Part shown: positions 15,680-23,894 of the stretch, piece by piece | How the letters are laid out: each line of letters begins with the position of its first letter | How positions within the stretch are numbered: position 1 is the stretch's first letter | DNA from: Streptomyces sp. NBC_01446 | GTDB lineage: Bacteria > Actinomycetota > Actinomycetes > Streptomycetales > Streptomycetaceae | DNA length: 64,000 bases | NCBI RefSeq assembly: GCF_026340095.1 | Contig: NZ_JAPEPO010000001.1 | Location: 7,150,501-7,214,500 of the forward strand | Direction of reading: 5' to 3' | The notes under the pieces: generated by a model | What the model was told of the DNA's origin: nothing | Databases searched by the model: none | The model's input: the letters and a program-made list of their open reading frames with translations, nothing else | Position numbers and translations under genes: made by a program

Positions 15680-16278
15680 CACTTCTCCATAGTTGTCGTG
15701 GGGCGTGGTGAGGGAAAACGGAGGCCGCATCCGCATCCCTGTCGACGATACGGAGGCGGTATCCGCATTGTCAAAGAGGTGCGACCTGGCGGGCTGGAGG
15801 GGCGCCAGCCCGAGACCTTGAGCAGGCCCTCGTAGAACTTCGTCGAGGCGTGCACCGGATCACGAACCTCCGCGGCCGTACCCCAACCCTGGCTCGGACG
15901 CTGCTGGAAGAGGCCGAGCGAATCCCGATCGCCGTAATCCAGATTCCGCAGCCGCGACTCCTGCAGAGCCGTGGCCAGGGCAACGACCTGTCCCCGCGCC
16001 GGAACCTTCATCGCGGCACCGGTGGCCTGGATCGTCGCGGCGTTCGGTATCTGCTCCTCGGGTTCGTCCAGCCCCGCAACGGACACGGACTTCTTCCCGT
16101 GCCCCTCCAGGATTGACTTCACCTGTTTCGCGACCGCCGCGCTGTCCACAGCCTGCGCACCGTTCGCGGAGCAGGAGGCCTGGGCGCTGCTGGAACCAGC
16201 GACAGCGACGGCGACCGGTGCGATCAACAACGTCGGGCCGAGCGCCACGGCCCCTGCTATGGCAACGATCTTCTTCAC
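15679..16278 (-). CDS. Secreted lytic-transglycosylase-like protein, C-terminally altered
   Basis: A 199-aa frame. The signal peptide is at 1-35 (KKIVAIAGAVALGPTLLI, Ala-rich to AQA). The conserved core ATIQATGAAMKVPARGQVVA then ALQESRLRNLDYGDRDSLGL and FQQRPSQGWGT is common in actinobacterial ICE/plasmid cell-wall proteins, where it probably helps DNA transfer through peptidoglycan. After LLKVSGW (near 15790) the normal tail is lost and the frame runs through non-homologous sequence. A deletion probably joined it to the region before the reductase gene. Confidence 0.65.
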   Translation of the reverse strand: MKKIVAIAGAVALGPTLLIAPVAVAVAGSSSAQASCSANGAQAVDSAAVAKQVKSILEGHGKKSVSVAGLDEPEEQIPNAATIQATGAAMKVPARGQVVALATALQESRLRNLDYGDRDSLGLFQQRPSQGWGTAAEVRDPVHASTKFYEGLLKVSGWRPSSPPGRTSLTMRIPPPYRRQGCGCGLRFPSPRPTTTMEK

Positions 16279-16907
16279 GGGCGCTGCCCGAACGCCAAGT
16301 GGCGAGACAGAAAATCTGGCCCTGGGGAGGGGTGCGCCTGGGCATGCTGCATCGACAGCTCCTTGCTCGTGGGCAGCGCGGCGCAGGCGTTCTCGTCGAA
16401 AAGGCCACCGACACCGCGCCGGATATGAATTCGCAATCCCTGGGTGAAGCAGGGAAACCAGGGCCGGGAGCTGCTAACTCCCGGCCGCTGGACCCTAACT
16501 GGAAAGCGGCAGCCAGCCGCGCTCGTAATCTCACACTCCACATGGGGGAGTCCCCTTCGCCGATTAGGAAGCCAGTCGGTGGGGTGCCGGGCGCGCTGCC
16601 GTTCGGACGGAACAGCACGCACCTGCACAGCTCAGCAGGGGGGAGCAGGTCCTGTCCTGCGAACACGGCGAGACTGTAGGGACGAAATCCGGCCGCGCCA
16701 AACGGCCCGTTCTTCGGGCGGTTTCGGGTTTCTGCACAGAGATCCGACTCATTGGGTGCGGCCGGAATCTGGAGTTAACCTCCAGCGCATTGCTCCCCGC
16801 GGTAGCTGCTTCTGCCGTTCCGCGGAGCGACCCATATCGATGTGCGCAGCCCTTCGTGAGCGGAGAAATGCGCGCACGACCGCCTCCCCGAAAGAGAGAA
16901 CCGCGCA
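16279..16907. other. Long gap upstream of the methyltransferase, no gene seen
   Basis: About 630 bp. Frames on both strands look like shadows. Short AT-richer patches occur before 16800. No tRNA or strong hairpin was found. It may hold the promoter of the methyltransferase and the end of a lost gene. Confidence 0.35.
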
Positions 16908-17657
16908 ATGCCGTACACCCTGTACCGAGGCGACGCGCTGACCGCCCTCGCCGGCATCCCTGACAACAGCGTCGATGCCCTGATCACCGACCCGCCCTAC
17001 AACAGCGGCGGCCGAACGAGCAGCGAGCGCACCGGCCGCTCCGCGCGCGCGAAGTACACCTCGGCCGACGCCGAGCACGACCTCGCCAACTTCCCCGGAG
17101 AGAACCGAGACCAGCGCTCGTATGGCTTCTGGCTCACCCTCCTGCTCACTGAGTCCTACCGCGCGACCGTCGAGTCCGGCACCGCGCTCGTCTTCACCGA
17201 CTGGCGGCAGTTGCCGACGACGACGGACGCGCTCCAGGCCGCCGGGTGGACATGGCGGGGAATCGCGTCGTGGCACAAGCCGGTCTCCCGGCCGCAGAAG
17301 GGCCGGCTCAAGCAGTCGTGCGAGTACATCGTGTGGGGAACCAAGGGATCTGTGGACGCCAACCGCAACCCTGTCTACCTGCCCGGTCTCTACACGGCGA
17401 GCCAGCCCCGGAAGGGCCGCGTGCACATCACGCAGAAGCCGGTGGAGGTGATGCAGGAGCTGGTGAAGATCTGCCCGCCGGGCGGAACGGTCCTGGACCC
17501 CTTCGCTGGCTCTGGGACGACCGGCGTCGCAGCCCTGCGAGAAGGTCGTCAGTTCATAGGGGTCGAACTCTCCAAGCACTACGCCGACATCGCAAATGAG
17601 CGTCTCCACAATGCTCTGACGCAGGACGACTTCGAGCTCGCCGGACCTGAGGAGTGA
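16908..17657 (+). CDS. Site-specific DNA methyltransferase (N4/N6, beta-type order)
   Basis: A 249-aa SAM-dependent methyltransferase of the N6_N4_Mtase family. Catalytic motif IV is DPPY at 28-31 (ITDPPYNSGG). The SAM motif I lies later as DPFAGSGTTG at ~197. The IV-before-I order defines the beta class. KRGRVHITQKPVEVMQEL-like text (RVHITQKPVEVMQELVKI) precedes motif I. There is no specificity subunit. Size and style fit phage or ICE orphan enzymes. RBS AGAGAGAA precedes ATG. It faces a NucS-like DUF5655 gene across a terminator. Confidence 0.9.
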   Translation: MPYTLYRGDALTALAGIPDNSVDALITDPPYNSGGRTSSERTGRSARAKYTSADAEHDLANFPGENRDQRSYGFWLTLLLTESYRATVESGTALVFTDWRQLPTTTDALQAAGWTWRGIASWHKPVSRPQKGRLKQSCEYIVWGTKGSVDANRNPVYLPGLYTASQPRKGRVHITQKPVEVMQELVKICPPGGTVLDPFAGSGTTGVAALREGRQFIGVELSKHYADIANERLHNALTQDDFELAGPEE

Positions 17658-17694
17658 GAGCGAGAAGCCCCGTCACTGGGGCCAGAACGCAAGA

Positions 17695-17737
17695 AAGGGC
17701 GGTTGCGTCACCAGGTTCGTGTGACGCAACCGCCCTT
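17695..17737. terminator. Bidirectional terminator hairpin
   Basis: A perfect 17-bp stem: AAGGGCGGTTGCGTCAC at 17695-17711 pairs with 17721-17737, with a 9-nt loop. It lies between the convergent methyltransferase and DUF5655 genes. Confidence 0.85.
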
Positions 17738-17751
17738 GACCGTGGGACGAA

Positions 17752-18630
17752 TCAGGAGGCTTCGATGCTCTGCCGGATCAGACCACCCGCCCGATCGAGA
17801 TCCTCACGCGATCCAATCCGTACCTCGACGCCGTCCCGGATGCCTAGGCACCCCAACCCGCGGATATCCCGCAAGAAGCCGTCCTGCATCTCCACCGTGT
17901 CGGGGTCCAGCTTCAGATTGACTACGAGCACTCGGTTGCGAGGCTGAACGCGCACCGTGGCGACATTCTTGATCCGCCTGTACGCGATGTAGTGGAGCTG
18001 GGTCTCCTTCTGCACGTCGCTGTGCGAGAGGAGAACCTCGTCGAGGTTCGCATACAGTTCCTGCAGGCCCTGCGGGGATTCGTCGAGGTACTGCTGCACC
18101 GACTTTGCTGAGCCCGGCCCGGAGGGGCGAGGCGTGTTCTGGGCTCTCCTCCGCGACGGGAGAGCAGCGCCGGCAACCGAAGCTACGAGCTGGAGCGTGA
18201 GCACGTCATCGAACACGCGGTAGCCCACCAGGTCGATCCGGCGGCCGATCATCTCGATGGCGACAGTGTCGTGGTGCGTGAACGACCCGGCGATACAGAC
18301 GATTCGGGGATTGCTCCAGTCGATCTCCTCAGCCGCCCTAGCGCCGAACGCCTCCCTGACCAGGCTCTCGAACTCGTGGTGGTGATCGTGCAGCCACGAC
18401 AGGTACGAGAGTGCCTGGTTCACGACGTTCTGGTCGCGCGAGCGCTTGTACTCCACTTTACCGACCACAGGAGCTCGTGAACCGGCTCTGAACTGCGACG
18501 ACTCATAGGCTACATGTCCGTGACGGGGAGTCGGAGCCGTTTGGCTATGTTCACGAGGGCCGGGTTCTCGTGAACAGAGCCAGGCCCGTTGCTGTTCGCC
18601 GTCATTCAAATATCGGCCCCGGATCGACAA
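17752..18630 (-). CDS. DUF5655 / NucS-like nuclease, N-terminally truncated
   Basis: A 292-aa frame. From ~residue 57 it matches DUF91/NucS-type and DUF5655 proteins: VEYKRSRDQNVVNQALSYL carries the E-x-K active-site signature of PD-(D/E)XK nucleases, followed by IDWSNPRIVCIAG. The DUF5655 end has YIAYRRIKNVATVRVQPRNR and DIRGLGCLGIRDGVEVRI. The usual ~90-residue N-terminal domain is replaced by Arg/Pro-rich text, so the functional gene probably began further upstream and lost its 5' end; a start anywhere above 18480 is unsupported. It may be inactive. Confidence 0.65.
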   Translation of the reverse strand: MSIRGRYLNDGEQQRAWLCSREPGPREHSQTAPTPRHGHVAYESSQFRAGSRAPVVGKVEYKRSRDQNVVNQALSYLSWLHDHHHEFESLVREAFGARAAEEIDWSNPRIVCIAGSFTHHDTVAIEMIGRRIDLVGYRVFDDVLTLQLVASVAGAALPSRRRAQNTPRPSGPGSAKSVQQYLDESPQGLQELYANLDEVLLSHSDVQKETQLHYIAYRRIKNVATVRVQPRNRVLVVNLKLDPDTVEMQDGFLRDIRGLGCLGIRDGVEVRIGSREDLDRAGGLIRQSIEAS

Positions 18631-18929
18631 AGGTGACGATCTCGTGCACGGTGCCTACCGGGGGCTCGGCCGATCCCGCCGGGCCGCGACACCGGACGCC
18701 TGCCGTTGGATTGCCGCTGTCGAGAGACCAGGCGTCCTCAAGGCCAGGCCCTCGATGAAACATCCAGGGCATCGAAGCGGCCCGCGTGATGGGCAACCAG
18801 CCACCGCTGAGCGGCTCGGTAGGGCACCTGCATCGCCGGCGGGGCCGCTGTGAGCGTCACCCGGTCGGGCGGGTAAGCACCCCCTGCTGCTCGGCACCCC
18901 CTGCAGGCACGCGCCGCGAAGAGCAGGCC
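18631..18929. other. Gap without a supported gene
   Basis: A minus frame at 18602-18796 ends PVGTVHEIVTFVDPGPIFE and could be a small-protein tail, but it has no ribosome binding site or known family. Probably debris between two truncated genes. Confidence 0.3.
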
Positions 18930-19186
18930 GGGGCCCGTCGCGGCGCCGCCATGGCGGACGCTGCCGCGAAGCCGACCAGGAAGGTCCGCTCGCGTCCGAC
19001 CAGGTCGGCGATCCGACCGCCCGCAGGCAGACTCCCGAACGCGAGCGTGTATGCGGTCATCACTCGCTGGCGGCTGTCATCGAACGCCCCCAGTCCCCGC
19101 TGGGCCGAGGGCAGAGCGATGTTCGCGATCGTGGTGTCCAAGGACACCATCGGCTGCGCGAGGGCGATCACCCCCAGGCCCACCAT
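18930..19186 (-). pseudogene. N-terminal fragment of a DHA2-type MFS transporter
   Basis: The minus strand reads LGVIALAQPMVSLDTTIANI, ALPSAQRGLGAFDDSRQRVM and GGRIADLVGRERTFLVGF. This is TM1 to motif A of a drug:H+ antiporter (normally QLMVVLDTTIVNIALPS). A deletion in TM2 (FGSLPAGGRI) and loss of sequence after motif A leave about 75 codons. Confidence 0.65.
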
Positions 19187-19608
19187 CGATCCGGATAGGG
19201 AGACAGCTCGTCCGATCGGGCGTCGGCGGTGGCCGAAGTTCTGCCGGGGGTCTCACCGGCTCGCATGCGCTCAGTCTGGGTGAGCCGGTTCCTGACCGCC
19301 TCCGCGCCATCCCGTCGTGGGCGTCGCGATGGCCAATGTGTGCTGCCAAGATGCAGGCAGGGTCGTCGGTCGCGCAGGCCGTGGTGAGTTGCGGCGGTCG
19401 GACGCGGCGCGGGACATAGAACCGTTCGCCAGGTGCTCGCCCCTTGCCTCGCGGTCGTCCATCCGCACGAGCATGCCCCTGAAGCGTCACTCCGGCCCCT
19501 CCGGCCGGCACCTTCGAAGACGATCGGGTGGCGGGAGGGAATCTCGCCCCGCGGGCCACCCGACCTTCGAAGATGGCGAGCCCTCGATGACCGAGCATCT
19601 GCTGGTGG
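19187..19608. other. Gap downstream of the acyl-CoA ligase gene
   Basis: About 420 bp. All frames look like low-complexity shadows. A weak inverted repeat (CCGGCTC ... GAGCCGG) near 19257-19285 could serve as a transcription end for the operon at 19609-25927. No gene is supported. Confidence 0.3.
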
Positions 19609-21075
19609 TCAATGGGATGACAGGGCTGCGGCGTGAGCGGCCCGCAACGAGGGCTTGTCGATCTTGCCGACAGCGTTCTTGGGGATGGCGTCGACCACGA
19701 GGAACGACGTCGGCCGCTTGTAGCCGCTGAGGTGTTGCGCAGTCAGCGCTTCCAGAGCCGCAGGGTGGACAGTCATACCAGGCCGCGGCTGTACGTAGGC
19801 GACTACCACCTCTCCCCACTTGTCGTCAGGCACACCGATGACGGCGGCCTCGAGGACAGACGGGTCAGCCGTGAGGACGTCCTCGATCTCCTTGGGATAG
19901 ATGTTCTCGCCACCACGGATGATCACGTCTTTCGATCGCCCGACCAGGGTCAGGTAGCCGTCCGCGTCCAGGTGGCCTACGTCGCCCGTGTGCAGCCAGC
20001 CGTCCACGATCGTCTTCGCCGTGTCTTCCGGCCGACCGAGATAACCACGCATGACGTTGGGGCCACGCACGATGACCTCACCATCCATGCCGGTCGCCAG
20101 CTCATTGCCCTGCTCGTCGACGATCCGGAGCTCCTGCCCCGGGACGGCAACCCCCACGGTGCCTGCCCGGCGCGGACCCGCGACGGGGTTGACGGTGGAA
20201 GTGCAGGTTCCTTCGGACAGCCCGTAACCCTCGATGATGGGGAAGCCGTACCGAGCCTCGAATCGGATCGGCAACTCGGCGGAGGCGGGTGCTGCGCCGC
20301 ACGTGCCGTAACGCAGCGAGGACGTGTCGGGTCGAACGTCGGCCGGCAGCGCCTCGAGCATGTTGTAGATCGTGGGCACGGCACTGAAGTACGTGGGTCG
20401 CTCCCGCTCGACGAGATCGAAGAAGGTCTCGGGGTCGAACCGGTCGGCGATGAAGACACTGCCGCCTGCGACCAGCGGCGTGAGCACGCTGACCACGATG
20501 CCATTGACGTGGAAGAGCGGCAGGATCAGCAAGCAGCGGTCGGTCGGCCCGGTCTCGATCGCCTGGCACCCCATCGCAGCCATCGCGTCGATGTTGGAGT
20601 GGTCGAGCATCACGCCCTTCGGTACGCCCGTCGTTCCGCTGGTGTAGATCAGGAGTGCCAGCGCGGTCGAGTCCAGCTGCGGCGTCGGACCCGACCCCAC
20701 CGCCTCTCCGTACAGGTCGTCGACGGCAAGCGTGGCGACGCCTGCGGCGGTCGTGCCGTCCTCGACGACCAGCACGCGTGCGCCCGAGTCGTCGAGCTGC
20801 CGTGCGACCTCACCCTCGGTCAGGCTCGGATTGACCGGGGTGACGGTCGCCCCGAGCCGCCAGGCCGCGAACATCAGAAGCACGAACTCGACGCGGTTCC
20901 TCAGCTTGAGCGCCACGACATCGCCAGTACCGACCCCAAGGTCCTGAAGGTGACGAGCAGCAGCCCGGACACGGGTCAGGAACTGGGCATTGGTGAGCGA
21001 CTGACGCCCGTCGGCAACCGCGGGACCGTCCGGAGCGGATGCGGCGCGACGGTCGGGCAGCGAGGCGAAATTCAT
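19609..21075 (-). CDS. Acyl-CoA ligase (ANL superfamily)
   Basis: A 488-aa AMP-forming CoA ligase, normal length for short- or medium-chain or aryl acids. The ATP/P-loop motif is LIYTSGTTGVPKGVML. The adenylate motif is IEGYGLSEGTCTSTVNP. The hinge region is GWLHTGDVGHLDADGYL, followed by GRSKDVIIRGGENIYPKEIE. The C-terminal catalytic Lys lies in PKNAVGKIDK. It forms acyl-AMP and then acyl-CoA. It is the last gene of the operon that includes the MBL hydrolase, SDR and tautomerase, so it probably activates the carboxylic acid those enzymes release. Confidence 0.92.
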   Translation of the reverse strand: MNFASLPDRRAASAPDGPAVADGRQSLTNAQFLTRVRAAARHLQDLGVGTGDVVALKLRNRVEFVLLMFAAWRLGATVTPVNPSLTEGEVARQLDDSGARVLVVEDGTTAAGVATLAVDDLYGEAVGSGPTPQLDSTALALLIYTSGTTGVPKGVMLDHSNIDAMAAMGCQAIETGPTDRCLLILPLFHVNGIVVSVLTPLVAGGSVFIADRFDPETFFDLVERERPTYFSAVPTIYNMLEALPADVRPDTSSLRYGTCGAAPASAELPIRFEARYGFPIIEGYGLSEGTCTSTVNPVAGPRRAGTVGVAVPGQELRIVDEQGNELATGMDGEVIVRGPNVMRGYLGRPEDTAKTIVDGWLHTGDVGHLDADGYLTLVGRSKDVIIRGGENIYPKEIEDVLTADPSVLEAAVIGVPDDKWGEVVVAYVQPRPGMTVHPAALEALTAQHLSGYKRPTSFLVVDAIPKNAVGKIDKPSLRAAHAAALSSH

Positions 21076-21149
21076 GGTGAGGTGACCTATCGTGGTGTGG
21101 CGCGTTTCAACGCAAAGGCAACAGTGCGGGCTTCGGGTGACAGGCTCGG

Positions 21150-22034
21150 TCACTCAGCAGCATCGCGCTTGGCGATCGCCGCGCCTGCGGAGAACTGGAG
21201 CGTCCAGACGTTGCCGTGGTGCGGGTACTTCTCCACCATGGTGGCCACCAGCTCTTCGGCATCCTTCGCGACCTCGCAGGCAGCCGCGAAGTCCTGGATG
21301 TAGGCGCGGGTTTGGGCGATCATGGTCTCGACCGCGTAGTCGTCGCCGTCGGGCCTGCGGTGTCCGGACACGATCATGCGCGGGCGGAGGCTCTCCACGG
21401 TGTCGACGGTCTCGAGCCAGTCCTGCCACTCATCGGGCGTCGACAGGCCGAGCATCGGGTGGATCTCGTTGTAGATGGAGTCACCGGCCACGACGACGTC
21501 GATCTCGGGGATGTGCACGATGCTCGTGGGATGGATGTCGGCCTGCTTCACCTCGATGATGCGCAGGGGAGATCCGTCGACGTACAGCGTCTCGCCTTCG
21601 AGCGGCTCCGGAAGCGGCCCCGCCATGATGCAGGTGTCGCCGAACAGCATGCGCCACTCCCCGATCTGCTGCTCCATGGTCTGCTTCATGGACTCGACCA
21701 CGTGGGGCAGCGCCACGGCCTTCGCCTCCGGGAACCGCTCCAGGAGCGGTCCGAAGCCCAGGTAGTGATCAGCGTGATCGTGGGTGATGTAGATCGTCGT
21801 GAGCTTCTTGCCGGTGCGCTCGATCAGGTCACCGAGGTCGCGGACGTCGTCCTTGAGGTAGAGCGCGTCGATCAGGACCACCTCGGTGGCGCCGCTCACG
21901 AGCGTGGCCGTGGTGGGCGAGAAGGTGCCGTTCGGTACGCCGGGGAACTCCCCGGCCGGGATGTTCGGCCAGCGACCGACGAAGCCCGTGGCGCGGATGG
22001 GTGCGGCCGGCGAGGAATGGGTGTCAGCGGTCAC
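21150..22034 (-). CDS. MBL-fold metallo-hydrolase
   Basis: A 294-aa metallo-beta-lactamase-fold enzyme. The zinc motif THDHADH is at residues 84-90. Further ligands lie in VVAGDSIYNEIHP (Asp) and MIVSGHRRPDG (His). It starts at GTG 22034 after GGAGGT. Such enzymes hydrolyse esters, lactones or thioesters; in this operon a lactone or thioester intermediate is plausible. The first 75 codons and 62 bp upstream are duplicated at 23091-23378. The last base of the repeat lies inside the segment just before the HDHADH motif. Confidence 0.88.
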   Translation of the reverse strand: MTADTHSSPAAPIRATGFVGRWPNIPAGEFPGVPNGTFSPTTATLVSGATEVVLIDALYLKDDVRDLGDLIERTGKKLTTIYITHDHADHYLGFGPLLERFPEAKAVALPHVVESMKQTMEQQIGEWRMLFGDTCIMAGPLPEPLEGETLYVDGSPLRIIEVKQADIHPTSIVHIPEIDVVVAGDSIYNEIHPMLGLSTPDEWQDWLETVDTVESLRPRMIVSGHRRPDGDDYAVETMIAQTRAYIQDFAAACEVAKDAEELVATMVEKYPHHGNVWTLQFSAGAAIAKRDAAE

Positions 22035-22096
22035 GAGGTACCTCCGGTTGCGGTGTTGCCGGCCGACGCGGCATTGCGCACGTCGGCAGGCGAAGT
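21809..22096. repeat. 288-bp direct repeat, copy 1
   Basis: Identical to 23091-23378 except one base (A at 22017, G at 23299). It covers the 5' end and leader of the MBL gene. The 994 bp between copies (22097-23090) carry the SDR gene. Confidence 0.95.
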
Positions 22097-22233
22097 CACG
22101 TTATGAACGCACGCTCGGTGACTCATGGAACGAGTGCGCCGAGCGCTGGTATGCGAGCGCCACGTTGCTCTGAATGGAACCTGCCAAACGGATCAAGGCA
22201 GGTAGGTCGTACTGTCCTGGGCCGGGATCGGTC

Positions 22234-23004
22234 TTACAGAAGGGAGGCGTCGAGGCCGCCGTCGAGCACCAGCCCGCTGCCCGTGCAGAACGATGACCGC
22301 TCGCTGGCGAGGAACAGCACGGCTTCGGCGACCTCGGCCGGGGTGCCGTAGCGTCCCTGCTTCTGCCGCATCAGGGAGTCGAATCCACCCGCGGGCAGGC
22401 TGGCGATCTCATCGAAGCGCGGTGCCGCCGCGGTCATGAAGTCGGTGCCGATGAACCCCGGCAGCAGTGCGTTGACCCGCACGCCGTGCGGGCGCAGCTC
22501 GGTGGCGGCGGTCTTGGTCAGGTTGACCACGCCCGCCTTGGCCGCGGCGTAGTGCGCCATCAGCGGCGAGCCGGTGGTCGCCGCGATCGAGCCAAGGGTG
22601 ACGATCGAGCCGCCGCCAGAGGCGATGATCGCCGGTGCCGCGTAGCGGATGCCCAGGAAGACACCGTCAAGGTTGACCGAGGTGGCCTCCCGCCAGGCGG
22701 CGAGGTCTATCTGCAGCAGTGGGCACGGAGCTCCGACGCCGGCGTTGGGCACCATGATGTGCAGCCCGCCGTGCCGCTCGACCGTCGCGTCGACGAGCGC
22801 GGCGACCTGCTGCTCGTCGCGCACGTCGCAGACCTGGTGAGTGGCACCCGGGATGCCGGCCGCCACCTTCTCGGCCGCGGCCTGGTCGATGTCGGAGACG
22901 ACGACAGTCGCCCCCTCGGCGCCGAGGCGTTCGGCGATGGCCTGCCCGATGCCCTTCCCCGCGCCGGTGACGACGGCGACCCGTCCGTCGAGAAGTCCGC
23001 TCAT
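22234..23004 (-). CDS. Short-chain dehydrogenase/reductase
   Basis: A 256-aa classical SDR. Cofactor motif TGAGKGIGQAIA is at ~14-25, and VSDID suggests NAD preference. PNAGVG replaces the NNAG motif, with catalytic Ser in LGSIAATTG and Y-x3-K in YAAAKAG. The end is GSGLVLDGGLDASLL. RBS AGAAAGGAAAG precedes ATG 23004. The gene sits exactly in the segment bracketed by the two 288-bp repeats. It oxidises or reduces a hydroxyl/ketone intermediate; substrate unknown. Confidence 0.92.
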   Translation of the reverse strand: MSGLLDGRVAVVTGAGKGIGQAIAERLGAEGATVVVSDIDQAAAEKVAAGIPGATHQVCDVRDEQQVAALVDATVERHGGLHIMVPNAGVGAPCPLLQIDLAAWREATSVNLDGVFLGIRYAAPAIIASGGGSIVTLGSIAATTGSPLMAHYAAAKAGVVNLTKTAATELRPHGVRVNALLPGFIGTDFMTAAAPRFDEIASLPAGGFDSLMRQKQGRYGTPAEVAEAVLFLASERSSFCTGSGLVLDGGLDASLL

Positions 23005-23040
23005 GATCAGCTTTCCTTTCTGCAGGTGGGATCGGACCGG

Positions 23041-23316
23041 TCAGCCGACGGTGAGGAGCGTCGTGCCCCCACCGTCGATCGTGTATTCGCTGCCGGTGCG
23101 CTCGATCAGGTCACCGAGGTCGCGGACGTCGTCCTTGAGGTAGAGCGCGTCGATCAGGACCACCTCGGTGGCGCCGCTCACGAGCGTGGCCGTGGTGGGC
23201 GAGAAGGTGCCGTTCGGTACGCCGGGGAACTCCCCGGCCGGGATGTTCGGCCAGCGACCGACGAAGCCCGTGGCGCGGATGGGTGCGGCCGGCGAGGAGT
23301 GGGTGTCAGCGGTCAC
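23041..23316 (-). pseudogene. Duplicated 5' fragment of the MBL hydrolase gene
   Basis: A GTG start at 23316 and 75 codons identical in sequence to the gene at 21150-22034 (one base differs), then 16 unrelated codons and TGA. It stops before the HDHADH zinc motif, so no enzyme can result. It keeps the ribosome binding site and may be translated as a short peptide between tautomerase and SDR. Confidence 0.9.
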
Positions 23317-23378
23317 GAGGTACCTCCGGTTGCGGTGTTGCCGGCCGACGCGGCATTGCGCACGTCGGCAGGCGAAGT
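23091..23378. repeat. 288-bp direct repeat, copy 2
   Basis: Second copy of 21809-22096. It begins right after the tautomerase stop (23384 on the minus strand) and ends upstream of the SDR gene. Confidence 0.95.
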
Positions 23379-23383
23379 GGGAA

Positions 23384-23827
23384 TCAGCCGGCCGGCTGCT
23401 CATAGGGGACGGGCCGGTTCTCCCTGACCCAGAGCTTCTCGATGTCCGACTCCGGCGGCGGCGGTACGAGACCCTGCGTGCGCCAGAGGTCCATGGGGGT
23501 CTCGTCGATGTGGACCTCCCAGTCGTAGCCGCGCTCCTTGACCAACGGCGCCAGCTTCTCCTCGATGATCTCCATGCACAGGAACCGCATCTCGGGGTCG
23601 TCCATCTGCCGGGCGATGTGGTCCGTGCGGATCCGTATGAAGTTGTTGTTTGCCTTACCACCGACGTACATGGTGTTCGCCGGCATTTCCTTGAACAGGA
23701 CGACGACAAAGAACTTCGGCAGAACAAAGGCGTAGTCCGTGTAGAGCGAGGTGATCCTCTCGGACAGTTGTTCCTTGTCCTCCGGGGTGAAGGCGTTCTC
23801 GGGGGTGAAGATCTCCCAGTACGGCAT
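23384..23827 (-). CDS. Tautomerase family protein (cis-CaaD/Msad-like)
   Basis: A 147-aa protein of the Tautomerase_3-type group. After removal of Met the N-terminal Pro (PYWEIFTPENAF) would be the catalytic base/acid. It has KFFVVVLFKEMPANTMYVGG and NNFIRIRTDHIARQ; the Arg pair and acidic C-terminal half match cis-3-chloroacrylate dehalogenase homologues. Enol-keto tautomerase or hydratase chemistry on a small unsaturated acid is expected. It lies in the operon between the alpha/beta hydrolase and SDR. Confidence 0.85.
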   Translation of the reverse strand: MPYWEIFTPENAFTPEDKEQLSERITSLYTDYAFVLPKFFVVVLFKEMPANTMYVGGKANNNFIRIRTDHIARQMDDPEMRFLCMEIIEEKLAPLVKERGYDWEVHIDETPMDLWRTQGLVPPPPESDIEKLWVRENRPVPYEQPAG

Positions 23828-23894
23828 TGCGGCTCCTTGATGAGTGGATCGGTGACGGAAGGTGCGGCTCGTCGACGCGGCTCAGGAGGGGGGC

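Noticed and set aside
19633..21303. 556-codon plus-strand frame over the acyl-CoA ligase gene
   Set aside because: Antisense shadow; Arg/Asp/Val-rich text with no motif.
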